Shown here one piece after another: positions 1 to 7,671 of a stretch of DNA of 57,883 bases. Source of the stretch: Bacteroidales bacterium. GTDB taxonomy: Bacteria > Bacteroidota > Bacteroidia > Bacteroidales > UBA3663. The notes beneath the pieces are model-generated. The model saw nothing but the letters and a program-made list of their open reading frames with translations, had not been told where the DNA came from and did not search any database. Numbering within the stretch: the stretch's first letter is position 1; each line of letters starts with the position of its first letter. Position numbers and translations under genes: made by a program. Where the stretch lies: positions 1 through 57,883 of the forward strand of contig JAFZTS010000033.1 in assembly GCA_017618715.1 (NCBI GenBank), written 5' to 3'.

Positions 1-190
1 AATACTCAATACCATTATATGTTATGGTAGATGGTATTACTATATCGCCTTTGTAAAGGATGCTTGATGCCACCTCGGCCTCGTGAGCCTTGGTTATCAA
101 ATTATAATAGATGCCATTGATTTCTACATCATACGCATTGGTGAGTGATGGCATGAGAGCCAAAAGGAATAACAGTGTTGTTTTTTTCAT
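1..190 (-). CDS. BspA-like leucine-rich-repeat protein, N-terminal part only
   Basis: The reading frame begins at the ATG at 190 and runs off the window edge. The visible 63 residues have a Lys-rich, hydrophobic signal peptide (MKKTTLLFLLALMPSLTNA), then EINGIYYNL and a short beta-rich segment. This start closely matches that of the complete LRR protein at 45249-46526 (EIDGIYYNLNAETKEAEVA), which has many LRR_5 repeats, so the missing part is probably similar. Such proteins are exported or surface-exposed in Bacteroidales and often bind host or neighbouring-cell surfaces (family knowledge). It lies downstream of the TPR protein gene at 642-2399 on the same strand but has its own promoter-like element at 491-498. 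The family call is solid; the function is unknown. Confidence 0.75.
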   Translation of the reverse strand, partial: MKKTTLLFLLALMPSLTNAYDVEINGIYYNLITKAHEAEVASSILYKGDIVIPSTITYNGIEY

Positions 191-319
191 AATAAAAAGT
201 GTTTTATCATTTTGCCTAATGCAAAATCTAAGGTGAGTTATTTATGGTAGGTTTTCATTATTTAAACGGATAATTGAGCTTTTTATTGCATAACATCCCA
301 ACTATTTTGAGAATAATTT

Positions 320-451
320 CTAACATAATTCCTTGCTAAGTCGTTTGTCATACAACAACTCCAGCCGAATTAACCCAGATCGGAGTTCCTATAACTCAAC
401 GGAAAGCAATGTGGCAATGATTGTCAAAACTAAAATGGTAATCTTTTTCAT
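320..451 (-). pseudogene. degenerate small reading frame (20-aa peptide with in-frame stop)
   Basis: An ATG at 451 opens a 20-codon frame (MKKITILVLTIIATLLSVEL) that looks like a signal peptide and ends at TAG (389-391). The same frame then stays open for another 22 codons (ELRSGLIRLELLYDKRLSK...) to a second stop at 320-322. This suggests an exported small protein broken by a nonsense change, or a real 20-aa leader peptide before the LRR gene. A promoter-like element lies about 40 bp upstream. The rest of the 191-641 gap holds only that element and a terminator. Confidence 0.35.
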
Positions 452-490
452 ACTTGTGTAGTTTAAATGAATAATTTGTATTTTGCACTG

Positions 491-498
491 CAAAGTTA
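491..498 (-). promoter_or_regulatory. putative -7 element for the small frame / LRR gene
   Basis: On the minus strand this reads TAACTTTG, matching the Bacteroidetes -7 consensus TAnnTTTG. It sits about 40 bp upstream of the ATG at 451 and about 300 bp upstream of the LRR start at 190. No clear TTTG -33 box is visible. Confidence 0.45.
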
Positions 499-531
499 TA
501 TATATATTTTTTATTATGATTAGACATACAT

Positions 532-563
532 TAAAAAAATGGCGCGTCTAAAAAACGCGCCAT
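532..563 (-). terminator. Rho-independent terminator of the TPR gene
   Basis: On the minus strand a stem ATGGCGCGT / ACGCGCCAT with a short T-rich loop is followed by a run of seven T. It lies about 80 bp past the stop codon of the 642-2399 gene. Confidence 0.8.
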
Positions 564-641
564 ATAATTAATAATTAACAGAAAATAACTAAAAAAATCA
601 AGCTAAAACAAAAATGCAAACAAACGTTAAATTAGACAATG

Positions 642-2399
642 CTATTTGGAGCCTGATTTATAAGACAAATACGCAATAATATCTTTGGCAATGACACATT
701 CTGAGGATTTAATTTTCTGTTTCAAACGGTCTTTACGTTTGTTTAAAGCAGCCCTATTGTCATCATTAAGCAAATATAAAATTGTATCATTCGATAAATT
801 CATCAGCATGTAACGCAAGAGCTCAATATCTTTTTCATTTAGATTCATTTCTTTCTTCTTCGCCTTAGTCATTGCGCCATCTGTATATTCGTCAATGAGT
901 AAGTCAATTCCTTTAATGGTCTTGTTGTCTGATTGCAGATCATTCACCTCCTCCTTGATAGTATCAAAGATAGCATGTTTTAATTCATAATCTACTTTCG
1001 TTGAGAAGAAGACAATACCTATCCTGTCGATTAACTTAAACCGTTTGGCTAATAGTTTGCTTAGTTTGCTGGAAATGGTTACTGTTTTGTCGGACATAAG
1101 GCTTAGTTGCAATGTCTCTATCTGTGACCTCAACTCACTAACTGTAGTCTCTTGATTTTCAAGTTGCATGCACTGTTCGACATTTCGCATTATTGCTTCG
1201 TCGAGTAACAAACTTCTTTTCTTGAACAAATGATATAAATAGGAGAACAATATAACAGCTAACAACAGACAGAATGCTGCAACAAGAGCAGACTGCCGTT
1301 TGTATTCTGCATTACGATATTCTGCATGTTCCTTTTGTTGGAGTTCGAAATCACGTTGATAGTCGGAAACAGATTTAGAAAAAATTGAAGTAGTTACATC
1401 GCTTTGGACTTCAATTCGTTTATGTTTCATGTCGAATGCTTCCTCAAAGTTGCCCCGTTTTTTGTCAATCCAACTTTGTTTTTCATAAAAGAAAACCCAT
1501 TGTTCCTGTGTCTTTATACCAAGTTTCGCAAGATTCATATAATAATCTGCACTATCATTGAGCCCCTTAATCTGGAATAAACAAGCCTTGTTCATGAGGT
1601 CAACAGGTTGTCGAACTGGGTTTAATAACGACAAGAGGCTGTCGGCCTGATGATACCGTTCAGTAATCATGCATTGTTCGATATAGCTGGTTAAGCATCT
1701 TTGAACAATTCGGTCAGTAGCAGGAAGCGAATCAAGAACCTGACTAAACCATAATTCAGCTGTGTCATATTTTTGCTGAGTTGAATAGATTTTTGCCAAA
1801 TCTGACATAGCCAGGAATGATTCACGCCTATTGTGTGACTTCAGCGCATAAACAAGATTCTTATGGGCATACATGACAGCATCCTTGCTGTAGGTTTTAT
1901 AACTAAGCGAAGATAGATTACCATAGATTAGACCAAGATAATGATCATCATCCAACTTCAAAGCATGTTGTTCCGCTTGACGATAGGCGACGAAGGCAGC
2001 GCCATAGTCCTTGGCATTACGAAAGATGGCGCCATGATAGAAATGCGCAAGCATCCGCTCCCGTTTACTGCCATGGTCATCATAGTAGCGAACGGCATGG
2101 AGGATAAGGCTGTCGTTGGTGTCGTCGATGTAGTTCTTGTCATGCGTCTGCGTCTTGAGCAGGGCATAGCGGGCTTGTTGACGGTCGCCTTTGATACGCA
2201 CAGTGCCCACGTCGAGAAGGCTATCGAGTATCATAAGCTCGTGGAGAGCCGAGTCGGGATGCTGCTGAACTACTGCCTCGATATAGTCGAGCGAGGCGTT
2301 GACTTCGCGATTGCCCCGGCTGCATGACGAGAGGATCAAGCACACGACAAGTGCCAGCTGCATGACATAGGAATGCCAACAAGGGGAAACAATTTTCAT
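642..2399 (-). CDS. TPR / transmembrane / coiled-coil putative regulator
   Basis: The 585-residue product has an N-terminal hydrophobic segment with a lipobox-like LSSC (Cys26), a helical TPR-like region (about 35-330), one membrane helix (about 371-391) and a Gln/Glu-rich coiled coil. The C-terminal helical domain (LNEKDIELLRYMLMNLS...) resembles the HTH-like tail of Bacteroidetes TPR regulators. The likely topology is periplasmic TPR, membrane helix, cytoplasmic tail (inference). It is a clear paralogue of 43355-45172: in both, residues about 70-145 share long identical blocks such as GSKRE.MLAHFYH and DYGAAFVAYRQAE. Both paralogues sit beside a BspA-like LRR gene. It starts 31 bp after the thioredoxin stop codon, so it may be co-transcribed with that gene. 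An internal Met13 is an alternative start. The function is not established. Confidence 0.7.
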   Translation of the reverse strand: MKIVSPCWHSYVMQLALVVCLILSSCSRGNREVNASLDYIEAVVQQHPDSALHELMILDSLLDVGTVRIKGDRQQARYALLKTQTHDKNYIDDTNDSLILHAVRYYDDHGSKRERMLAHFYHGAIFRNAKDYGAAFVAYRQAEQHALKLDDDHYLGLIYGNLSSLSYKTYSKDAVMYAHKNLVYALKSHNRRESFLAMSDLAKIYSTQQKYDTAELWFSQVLDSLPATDRIVQRCLTSYIEQCMITERYHQADSLLSLLNPVRQPVDLMNKACLFQIKGLNDSADYYMNLAKLGIKTQEQWVFFYEKQSWIDKKRGNFEEAFDMKHKRIEVQSDVTTSIFSKSVSDYQRDFELQQKEHAEYRNAEYKRQSALVAAFCLLLAVILFSYLYHLFKKRSLLLDEAIMRNVEQCMQLENQETTVSELRSQIETLQLSLMSDKTVTISSKLSKLLAKRFKLIDRIGIVFFSTKVDYELKHAIFDTIKEEVNDLQSDNKTIKGIDLLIDEYTDGAMTKAKKKEMNLNEKDIELLRYMLMNLSNDTILYLLNDDNRAALNKRKDRLKQKIKSSECVIAKDIIAYLSYKSGSK

Positions 2400-2430
2400 A
2401 ACAGAAGGCCACTTTCCAGACTAACAACAT

Positions 2431-2727
2431 CTATTGAAATTGCCCGATCACGTTCTTGAGGGCACTCAACTGCAATGCTCCGCTCTGTCGCCACAACATC
2501 TCTCCCTTACGGAAGAGCATGAGTGTAGGGACCGATTGTACACGATAGTTCATCGCAAGGTTGTTATTCTTGTCCACATCAATCTTAATGATGCGAATAC
2601 CGTCGCCCAACTCGTCCTTGAGTTGTTCAAGTACGGGATGCATCATCTTGCAAGGGCCACACCACGTAGCAAAGAAATCAACCAGTGTAAGCCATTCACC
2701 ATTGATTATTTCGTTGTAGTTTTCCAT
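2431..2727 (-). CDS. thioredoxin
   Basis: This is a small thioredoxin with the classical active site WCGPC near residue 23 and the cis-proline motif SVPT near residue 65. It has no signal peptide, so it should be a cytoplasmic disulfide reductase. The preferred start is the ATG at 2727, whose A is also the last base of the upstream GH43 stop codon (TGATG arrangement); a TTG one codon earlier is possible. The overlap implies translational coupling to a glycoside hydrolase, an unusual partner. At 98 residues it is slightly shorter than the usual 105-110, lacking some N-terminal sequence. Confidence 0.92.
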   Translation of the reverse strand: MENYNEIINGEWLTLVDFFATWCGPCKMMHPVLEQLKDELGDGIRIIKIDVDKNNNLAMNYRVQSVPTLMLFRKGEMLWRQSGALQLSALKNVIGQFQ

Positions 2728-4328
2728 CAATTTTCCTTAATTTCGCAATTAAAACCTCCTACATCTACATAACCGCCCTTGCGACGGGTAGCATAGCAGA
2801 AGATGGCGTAGCGTGTACCCATAAAGAAACGTTGATAATCAAATCGCATCTGGTAGTCAGGTCCGATACGGTGCCATTGTTGTCCACCGTCGAAGCTGTA
2901 ATAAAACTGGGCTATGTCGCGATTCAAAGTGAAGTCACCATCGATACGCAACCAAATTGTGCCCTGTTTGAATTCCACACGTTCGCGTTCGGTCACCTCC
3001 ACATTCGTTACTTGCTTCTCTTGTCCATCCATGTTGATGACCTCTTCAGTCATGGTAAGTATATATTTTTTTCCTTTCTTGGTTACAGTCAGTACGCCAC
3101 TGTGTCCATTGAAAGCACAGAAGCCTGCACGATCGCCCTCCTTTATATGAGATACATCAAGTTCTACCTCAGCACTACAATAGGGGCCCATCATACGTTG
3201 GGAAATAGTATTGGGTGCCAGATAGAGATTATCTGCCATACGACTTGTCTTTAGGCGCAAGTAACCGGGACGTTCAGTAAGTGACCAAGCAGCATCAACG
3301 GGATTGTGATTCCACTGCCATTGCAAGCCTAATGTCGAACTATCGAAGTTATCGCTTATCATCAGCGGTGTCACAGGTTGTCCCTTAACTACGGGACGCA
3401 TATTCTCGGGCACCTTTCCGTATTCGTCACCAAGCATAGGCCAACCATCAAGCCATCGGCAAGGCATCACTGTGATAACACGTCCAACGGCACCGTGATC
3501 CTGGAAGATGACACCGTACCAGTCACCATCCTTGGAATCTACGATGGTACCTTGCCCAACGTATGGGAATCCACCAAGATCGGATTGCAGAATGACATTT
3601 TTCTCGTATGGACCGTGAATATCATCGGCACGATAGCATACCTCGCGACGATGACGACCAGGACCCCAAACCTGTGAGATCATAAGAAGGTAATATTTGC
3701 CATTATGTTTCACCATACGTGAACCTTCGAGAAGTCCCTTTTCATCCTCTTCACGTTCAAAAATCTTCATATGACTACCTTCAATGATTCCAGAAAGATC
3801 TGGTTTCAGTTCACATAACTCTCCTGTGCCATAAACAACATAAACGCGACCGTCATCATCGAAAAGCAATGAACAGTCATGGAAGTGCGGCAGACGCGAT
3901 ACAAGTTCCCAAGGACCTGCAGGATCCACAGCAGAGTAAATGTATGAACGTCCCATGTCACCCATCTCATTAGGAGCAAAGAGTACATAGAATTTCCCAT
4001 TATGATACTTGAGTGAAGTGGCCCATTGACCGCGTCCATAGATTGTGCCACCTTGCATATCATAGCGTGGCGAGTCAGTTAATTTATCAACTACATAACC
4101 TATGGTTTCCCAATTGATAAGGTCTTTAGAACGCATGATAGGCACACCTGGGAACTGATGCATCGTTGTAGTAACCAAATAGAAGTTTCCATCGACGCAA
4201 ATCACATCGGGATCAGGCACGTCAGTCCAAAGGACGGGATTAGGATAAGTTGGATAAGGATCCATCTGTGCCATGACGCTCAGCGACATGCAGCAAGCGA
4301 TAAAGAATAACAGAAATTTTTGTCTCAT
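2727..4328 (-). CDS. GH43 glycoside hydrolase (beta-xylosidase / alpha-L-arabinofuranosidase type)
   Basis: The 533-residue product has a signal peptide (residues 1-20), a five-bladed GH43 catalytic domain (about 28-320) and a C-terminal beta-sandwich (about 325-530). The expected catalytic acids are visible: Asp39 in VPDPD, Asp151 in HFHDCSLLF and Glu201 in LLEGSRM. The arrangement resembles GH43 members with a C-terminal accessory domain that act on xylan or arabinan side chains (family knowledge; the substrate is not resolved). Its stop codon overlaps the thioredoxin start, and a 15-bp gap separates it from the upstream hypothetical gene, so it belongs to the 2.4-7.6 kb run. It sits outside the pectin cluster but may serve the same plant polysaccharides. 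Confidence 0.88.
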   Translation of the reverse strand: MRQKFLLFFIACCMSLSVMAQMDPYPTYPNPVLWTDVPDPDVICVDGNFYLVTTTMHQFPGVPIMRSKDLINWETIGYVVDKLTDSPRYDMQGGTIYGRGQWATSLKYHNGKFYVLFAPNEMGDMGRSYIYSAVDPAGPWELVSRLPHFHDCSLLFDDDGRVYVVYGTGELCELKPDLSGIIEGSHMKIFEREEDEKGLLEGSRMVKHNGKYYLLMISQVWGPGRHRREVCYRADDIHGPYEKNVILQSDLGGFPYVGQGTIVDSKDGDWYGVIFQDHGAVGRVITVMPCRWLDGWPMLGDEYGKVPENMRPVVKGQPVTPLMISDNFDSSTLGLQWQWNHNPVDAAWSLTERPGYLRLKTSRMADNLYLAPNTISQRMMGPYCSAEVELDVSHIKEGDRAGFCAFNGHSGVLTVTKKGKKYILTMTEEVINMDGQEKQVTNVEVTERERVEFKQGTIWLRIDGDFTLNRDIAQFYYSFDGGQQWHRIGPDYQMRFDYQRFFMGTRYAIFCYATRRKGGYVDVGGFNCEIKEN

Positions 4329-4343
4329 AAGATTATTATTTTT

Positions 4344-4943
4344 CTATTTTGTTTTGATTTGACAATCTACATCGAATTTGATAAGAGCTGCTACGGATTC
4401 TAGACGAAGGTCTGTAAGTTTTTCTTTCATAAATGGCATTATGTCATCGCCATAGACCCTATGACTATAGAATAACAACTGCAAAGCAGGGAAGCCATCA
4501 ACGTCAATCATACGATAGCGATGAACATCGAACTCTACAATGTCCAGCTTTTCCGCATTTCCTTGGCAACAAATAAAATCGACAATCCATTCTGAACCAT
4601 CCTCATTATGAGAGACTGCCCAGTTCCAAACGTCTTTTTGTGTCTCCTTTCGCTGTGCCAACTCTGCGACCTTAGCTTCGCAAGCGGTCTTCGCAATCAT
4701 ATTCGGAGCGAGAGTGACCGAAATAGTGAACATGTCTGTATATGACTCAGGCACCTGTCCCTTTGGGAAATATTCTTGCATATATTGCAATGAATTGTGT
4801 GCACTCCAACCTAATTGATACTTGGTGCCATTGAACTTCAGCTTACTCACCCCTAAAACGTCTTCAACCTCTTGAGCCCCCACCGTTGCTGTTGCAAATA
4901 TTAACAACGAGAATAATATACAAAAAATTCTTTTCATAATCAC
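4344..4943 (-). CDS. secreted protein of unknown function
   Basis: This 199-residue protein has a clear signal peptide ending near ATVGAQ. I do not recognise a family. The mature part has a FNGTKYQLGWSAHNSLQYMQEYFPKGQ segment (described by residues about 38-64), then alternating strands and a helix (DDIMPFMKEKLTDLRL), and ends without a membrane anchor. The fold may be a small lipoprotein-like alpha/beta domain, but there is no motif to assign. It lies 15 bp before the GH43 gene and 33 bp after the ComM-like gene on the same strand, so it is probably co-transcribed. Two in-frame ATGs (4943 and 4937) can serve as start. Confidence 0.6.
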   Translation of the reverse strand: MIMKRIFCILFSLLIFATATVGAQEVEDVLGVSKLKFNGTKYQLGWSAHNSLQYMQEYFPKGQVPESYTDMFTISVTLAPNMIAKTACEAKVAELAQRKETQKDVWNWAVSHNEDGSEWIVDFICCQGNAEKLDIVEFDVHRYRMIDVDGFPALQLLFYSHRVYGDDIMPFMKEKLTDLRLESVAALIKFDVDCQIKTK

Positions 4944-4976
4944 TGTTTTATAAGTATGTAGGCAACTATTATATTA

Positions 4977-6515
4977 TTATCCTTGTCCCCATGTGCTTCG
5001 GTCGAGGTTTCTATAACTTATGGCCTCGGCGATGTGGGTGGAAGTGATGTTGGGCTCTCCTTCGTAATCGGCAATGGTACGTGATACCTTGAGAATTCGA
5101 TCGTAGGCACGCGCAGAGAGGTCGAGCTTGGTCATAGCCCGTTGGATCATCGCAAGTGCTTTGTCATCGAGCTGACAATATTGTCGAAGCATTGCTGGGG
5201 TCATTTGTGCATTGCAGTGTATTCCAGGCTCTTCACGGAAACGATTCTCTTGAATCTGACGCGCCTTGATGACACGTTCGCGAATAGATGAACTGCTTTC
5301 TGCAACACTTGTTCGGCTTACCTCGGCAAAGCTTAAAGGAAGAATTTCGATCTGCAGGTCGATTCGATCTAGTAAAGGACCTGATACTCGTCCAAGATAT
5401 TTACGCACTTGCGTTTCACTGCAAATACAAGGATGCGTGGGATGGTTATAGTAACCACATGGACAGGGATTCATACTGGCCACGAGCATGAGGGAAGCAG
5501 GGTAGGTTACCGTGTTCTTTGCACGAGCAATAGTGATTTGACGATCTTCAAGCGGTTGGCGCAGCACTTCAAGCACCGATTTCGAAAATTCAGGCAACTC
5601 ATCGAGATAAAGTACCCCATTATGAGCCAAACTCACCTCACCTGGCATTGGATTCGTGCCTCCACCAATAAGGGCTACGCTCGAAATCGTATGATGGGGG
5701 GAACGGAAAGGTCGCTGGGTAACAAGACCTGTTTCTGCTCGCAATCCTGCCACCGAATGTATCTTGGTAGTTTCAAGGGCTTCGCTGAGAGAAAGTGGTG
5801 GTAGGATGGAGGGTAAACACTTCGCCATCATCGACTTGCCTGCACCTGGTGGCCCAACCATAATCATGTTGTGACCGCCGGCTGCTGCGATGGCAAAGGC
5901 ACGCTTCACTGTTTCCTGTCCCTTGACGTCCTTGAAATCATGCGGATATGTACGCTCTGCCTTCTCAAACATTTCGCGTGTGTTCATCACTTTCTGCTCC
6001 ATTTCGGATTCTCCAGCCATGAAACCCATGACATCCTTTAACGTGTCGGCACAAAATACGTCGAGATTATTGACCACGGCAGCCTCGCATGCATTTTCAC
6101 GTGGAACGATGATTCCCTTAAGGTGCATCTGACGCGCCAGGATGGCAAAAGGAAGACAGCCCTTGACAGGCTTGACGGCACCATCGAGCGACAGTTCACC
6201 CACCATCATATATTGTTCGAGCTTGTCAGTTGGTATCTTCCCGTCGGCAGCCATTACGGCTACGGCAATGGGTACATCGTAAAGAGAACCTTCCTTTCGT
6301 ACATCAGCAGGGGCAAGGTTGATGGTGACTGCACGACGTGGAAAACGCATTCCAGCTTCGCGCAATGCACTTTCTATACGGTCACGACTCTCCTTGACTG
6401 CCGTGTCTGGCAGTCCGATCATGATTGTACGTATGCCCTGCGTCGTTACTGTCTCACAATAGACAGGTGTGGCATCTATGCCCTGCAAAGCGGCTGTAAT
6501 AGTTCTAACGACCAC
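4977..6515 (-). CDS. comM: YifB/ComM-family Mg-chelatase-like AAA+ ATPase
   Basis: This 512-residue protein has the full ComM/YifB architecture: an N-terminal ChlI-like domain (about 20-145), a AAA+ core with Walker A GPPGAGKS (about 223-230) and Walker B-type LYLDELPEF, and a C-terminal chelatase lid. The Cys-rich segment MNPCPCGYYNHPTHPCIC is typical of the family. In naturally transformable bacteria ComM is a helicase that helps integrate incoming DNA by branch migration (family knowledge); its role here is inferred. Its start overlaps the 3' end of the upstream lipoprotein gene by 11 bp, which suggests coupling. No competence genes are nearby. Confidence 0.92.
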   Translation of the reverse strand: MVVRTITAALQGIDATPVYCETVTTQGIRTIMIGLPDTAVKESRDRIESALREAGMRFPRRAVTINLAPADVRKEGSLYDVPIAVAVMAADGKIPTDKLEQYMMVGELSLDGAVKPVKGCLPFAILARQMHLKGIIVPRENACEAAVVNNLDVFCADTLKDVMGFMAGESEMEQKVMNTREMFEKAERTYPHDFKDVKGQETVKRAFAIAAAGGHNMIMVGPPGAGKSMMAKCLPSILPPLSLSEALETTKIHSVAGLRAETGLVTQRPFRSPHHTISSVALIGGGTNPMPGEVSLAHNGVLYLDELPEFSKSVLEVLRQPLEDRQITIARAKNTVTYPASLMLVASMNPCPCGYYNHPTHPCICSETQVRKYLGRVSGPLLDRIDLQIEILPLSFAEVSRTSVAESSSSIRERVIKARQIQENRFREEPGIHCNAQMTPAMLRQYCQLDDKALAMIQRAMTKLDLSARAYDRILKVSRTIADYEGEPNITSTHIAEAISYRNLDRSTWGQG

Positions 6516-7602
6516 GGTTTGCTTTGGGTTTTGGTTGAGAAATGTTAGGAAAACTGCTACGGTTGGGAATGCGGCCTAAGGTAGCGCGAAGTTTTTGTCC
6601 CCACTCATTGCGTAATTGCTGGTTATTATACATGTCGCAAACAATGACTGTGGGCACGTCTTTGATGTTCCACTTACGCATACGTTCGTCGCTGAAACCC
6701 GCGGGCAACCACGTGTGCAAGCCATCAATGTCTTGGGTCTGCTGTTTCCACCAAGTGCTGTCGGGTGAGGCAAGACAAAGGGTTACGAGTTGCAGACGCT
6801 TCATGTCATATTCTTCGTTAACCAGATGTGCTACTACCTTCAAACTGTCGATGGAAGACTGTGAATAATCGCTCCAAATGTAAACAAGCAAATAATCACT
6901 ACGCGACGCGCTGAAGTCGAAGGTGGTGCTGTCGGTTTGAATGGTGCAGGGCGAAAGGCGACGATTGTTATTAGGTTTTCGAGAACTGTCGTCAAGAATT
7001 TGATCGATACTCTTGATAAGCCAGTCAGGTACAGTTTCGCTACCGAAGGCTCCTAGACAACGACGTACGAAAATGGAGTCGTTGAGAACCTCGATGTGGT
7101 CGCGCAGCAGCAGAGCGGGTCTTACTTCGGTAGGATACAGATGACAGAGGCTGTCGATAGTACGCTTTTTCTCGGGTCCTAAGAGCTGGGCAAGGTTTTC
7201 GGTCTGCTCTTGTAGCCATGGGTTGATGCTGTCGCCTTGTGAAGGGTCAAAAGTAGCTTTCAATATTTCGTCCTGTACGCTAAGTTTCAACAAAACTCTG
7301 CAATTACCTGTTGCATAAAAACGGCACAACTCACCACCATCGGAACATAGGAAAAGCTCGTTCAGACCATGCGTCGTTCCTTGATGCTCGAACGTATGTT
7401 GGGGAGTAAGTTCGATGCTGTCAAAATCGAGAGCAACGTGCCTGTCGGTATAGAGCACAAGACGGTCAAGTATAACGGTACTATCGACACTGAGCGTGCC
7501 TTCGACGGTATAGGCACGCTCTGTATGACCTCCCTCCCGATCCTTGCAGCTGACAAGGATCAGGAGAAGAAAGATTGGATAGAAGGGAAGTATTTTTTTC
7601 AA
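6505..7602 (-). CDS. thioredoxin-fold lipoprotein lacking CxxC
   Basis: The 365-residue product has a lipoprotein signal peptide (LLILVSC, Cys19). An N-terminal beta-rich region of DUF4369 type covers about 28-125, and a C-terminal thioredoxin-like region covers about 228-345. Where TlpA-type proteins have WCxxC, this one reads YIWSDYSQSS, so both cysteines are missing. The cis-proline motif survives as DVPTVIV. The domain is therefore unlikely to be a disulfide oxidoreductase and may bind a partner instead (inference). The 3' end overlaps the ComM-like gene by 11 bp. A 9-bp repeat array lies upstream. Confidence 0.7.
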   Translation of the reverse strand: MKKILPFYPIFLLLILVSCKDREGGHTERAYTVEGTLSVDSTVILDRLVLYTDRHVALDFDSIELTPQHTFEHQGTTHGLNELFLCSDGGELCRFYATGNCRVLLKLSVQDEILKATFDPSQGDSINPWLQEQTENLAQLLGPEKKRTIDSLCHLYPTEVRPALLLRDHIEVLNDSIFVRRCLGAFGSETVPDWLIKSIDQILDDSSRKPNNNRRLSPCTIQTDSTTFDFSASRSDYLLVYIWSDYSQSSIDSLKVVAHLVNEEYDMKRLQLVTLCLASPDSTWWKQQTQDIDGLHTWLPAGFSDERMRKWNIKDVPTVIVCDMYNNQQLRNEWGQKLRATLGRIPNRSSFPNISQPKPKANRGR

Positions 7603-7623
7603 AATTCAAACAATTTTGGGGAC

Positions 7624-7668
7624 TCTAAATAATCTGAGTATTCCGAATAATCCGAGAACTCCGAATTC
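7624..7668. repeat. five-unit 9-bp tandem repeat (TCCGANNNN type)
   Basis: Successive 9-bp units read TCTAAATAA, TCTGAGTAT, TCCGAATAA, TCCGAGAAC and TCCGAATTC. The array fills most of the gap between the GH43-PL10 gene and the lipoprotein gene. The same unit type recurs at 34556-34618 and in frame at 40641-40685. Confidence 0.75.
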
Positions 7669-7671
7669 TCA

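Noticed and set aside
6095..6110. Fifth parS-like site in the comM-like gene
   Set aside because: Matches only 12 of 16 positions and lies about 43 kb from the cluster.
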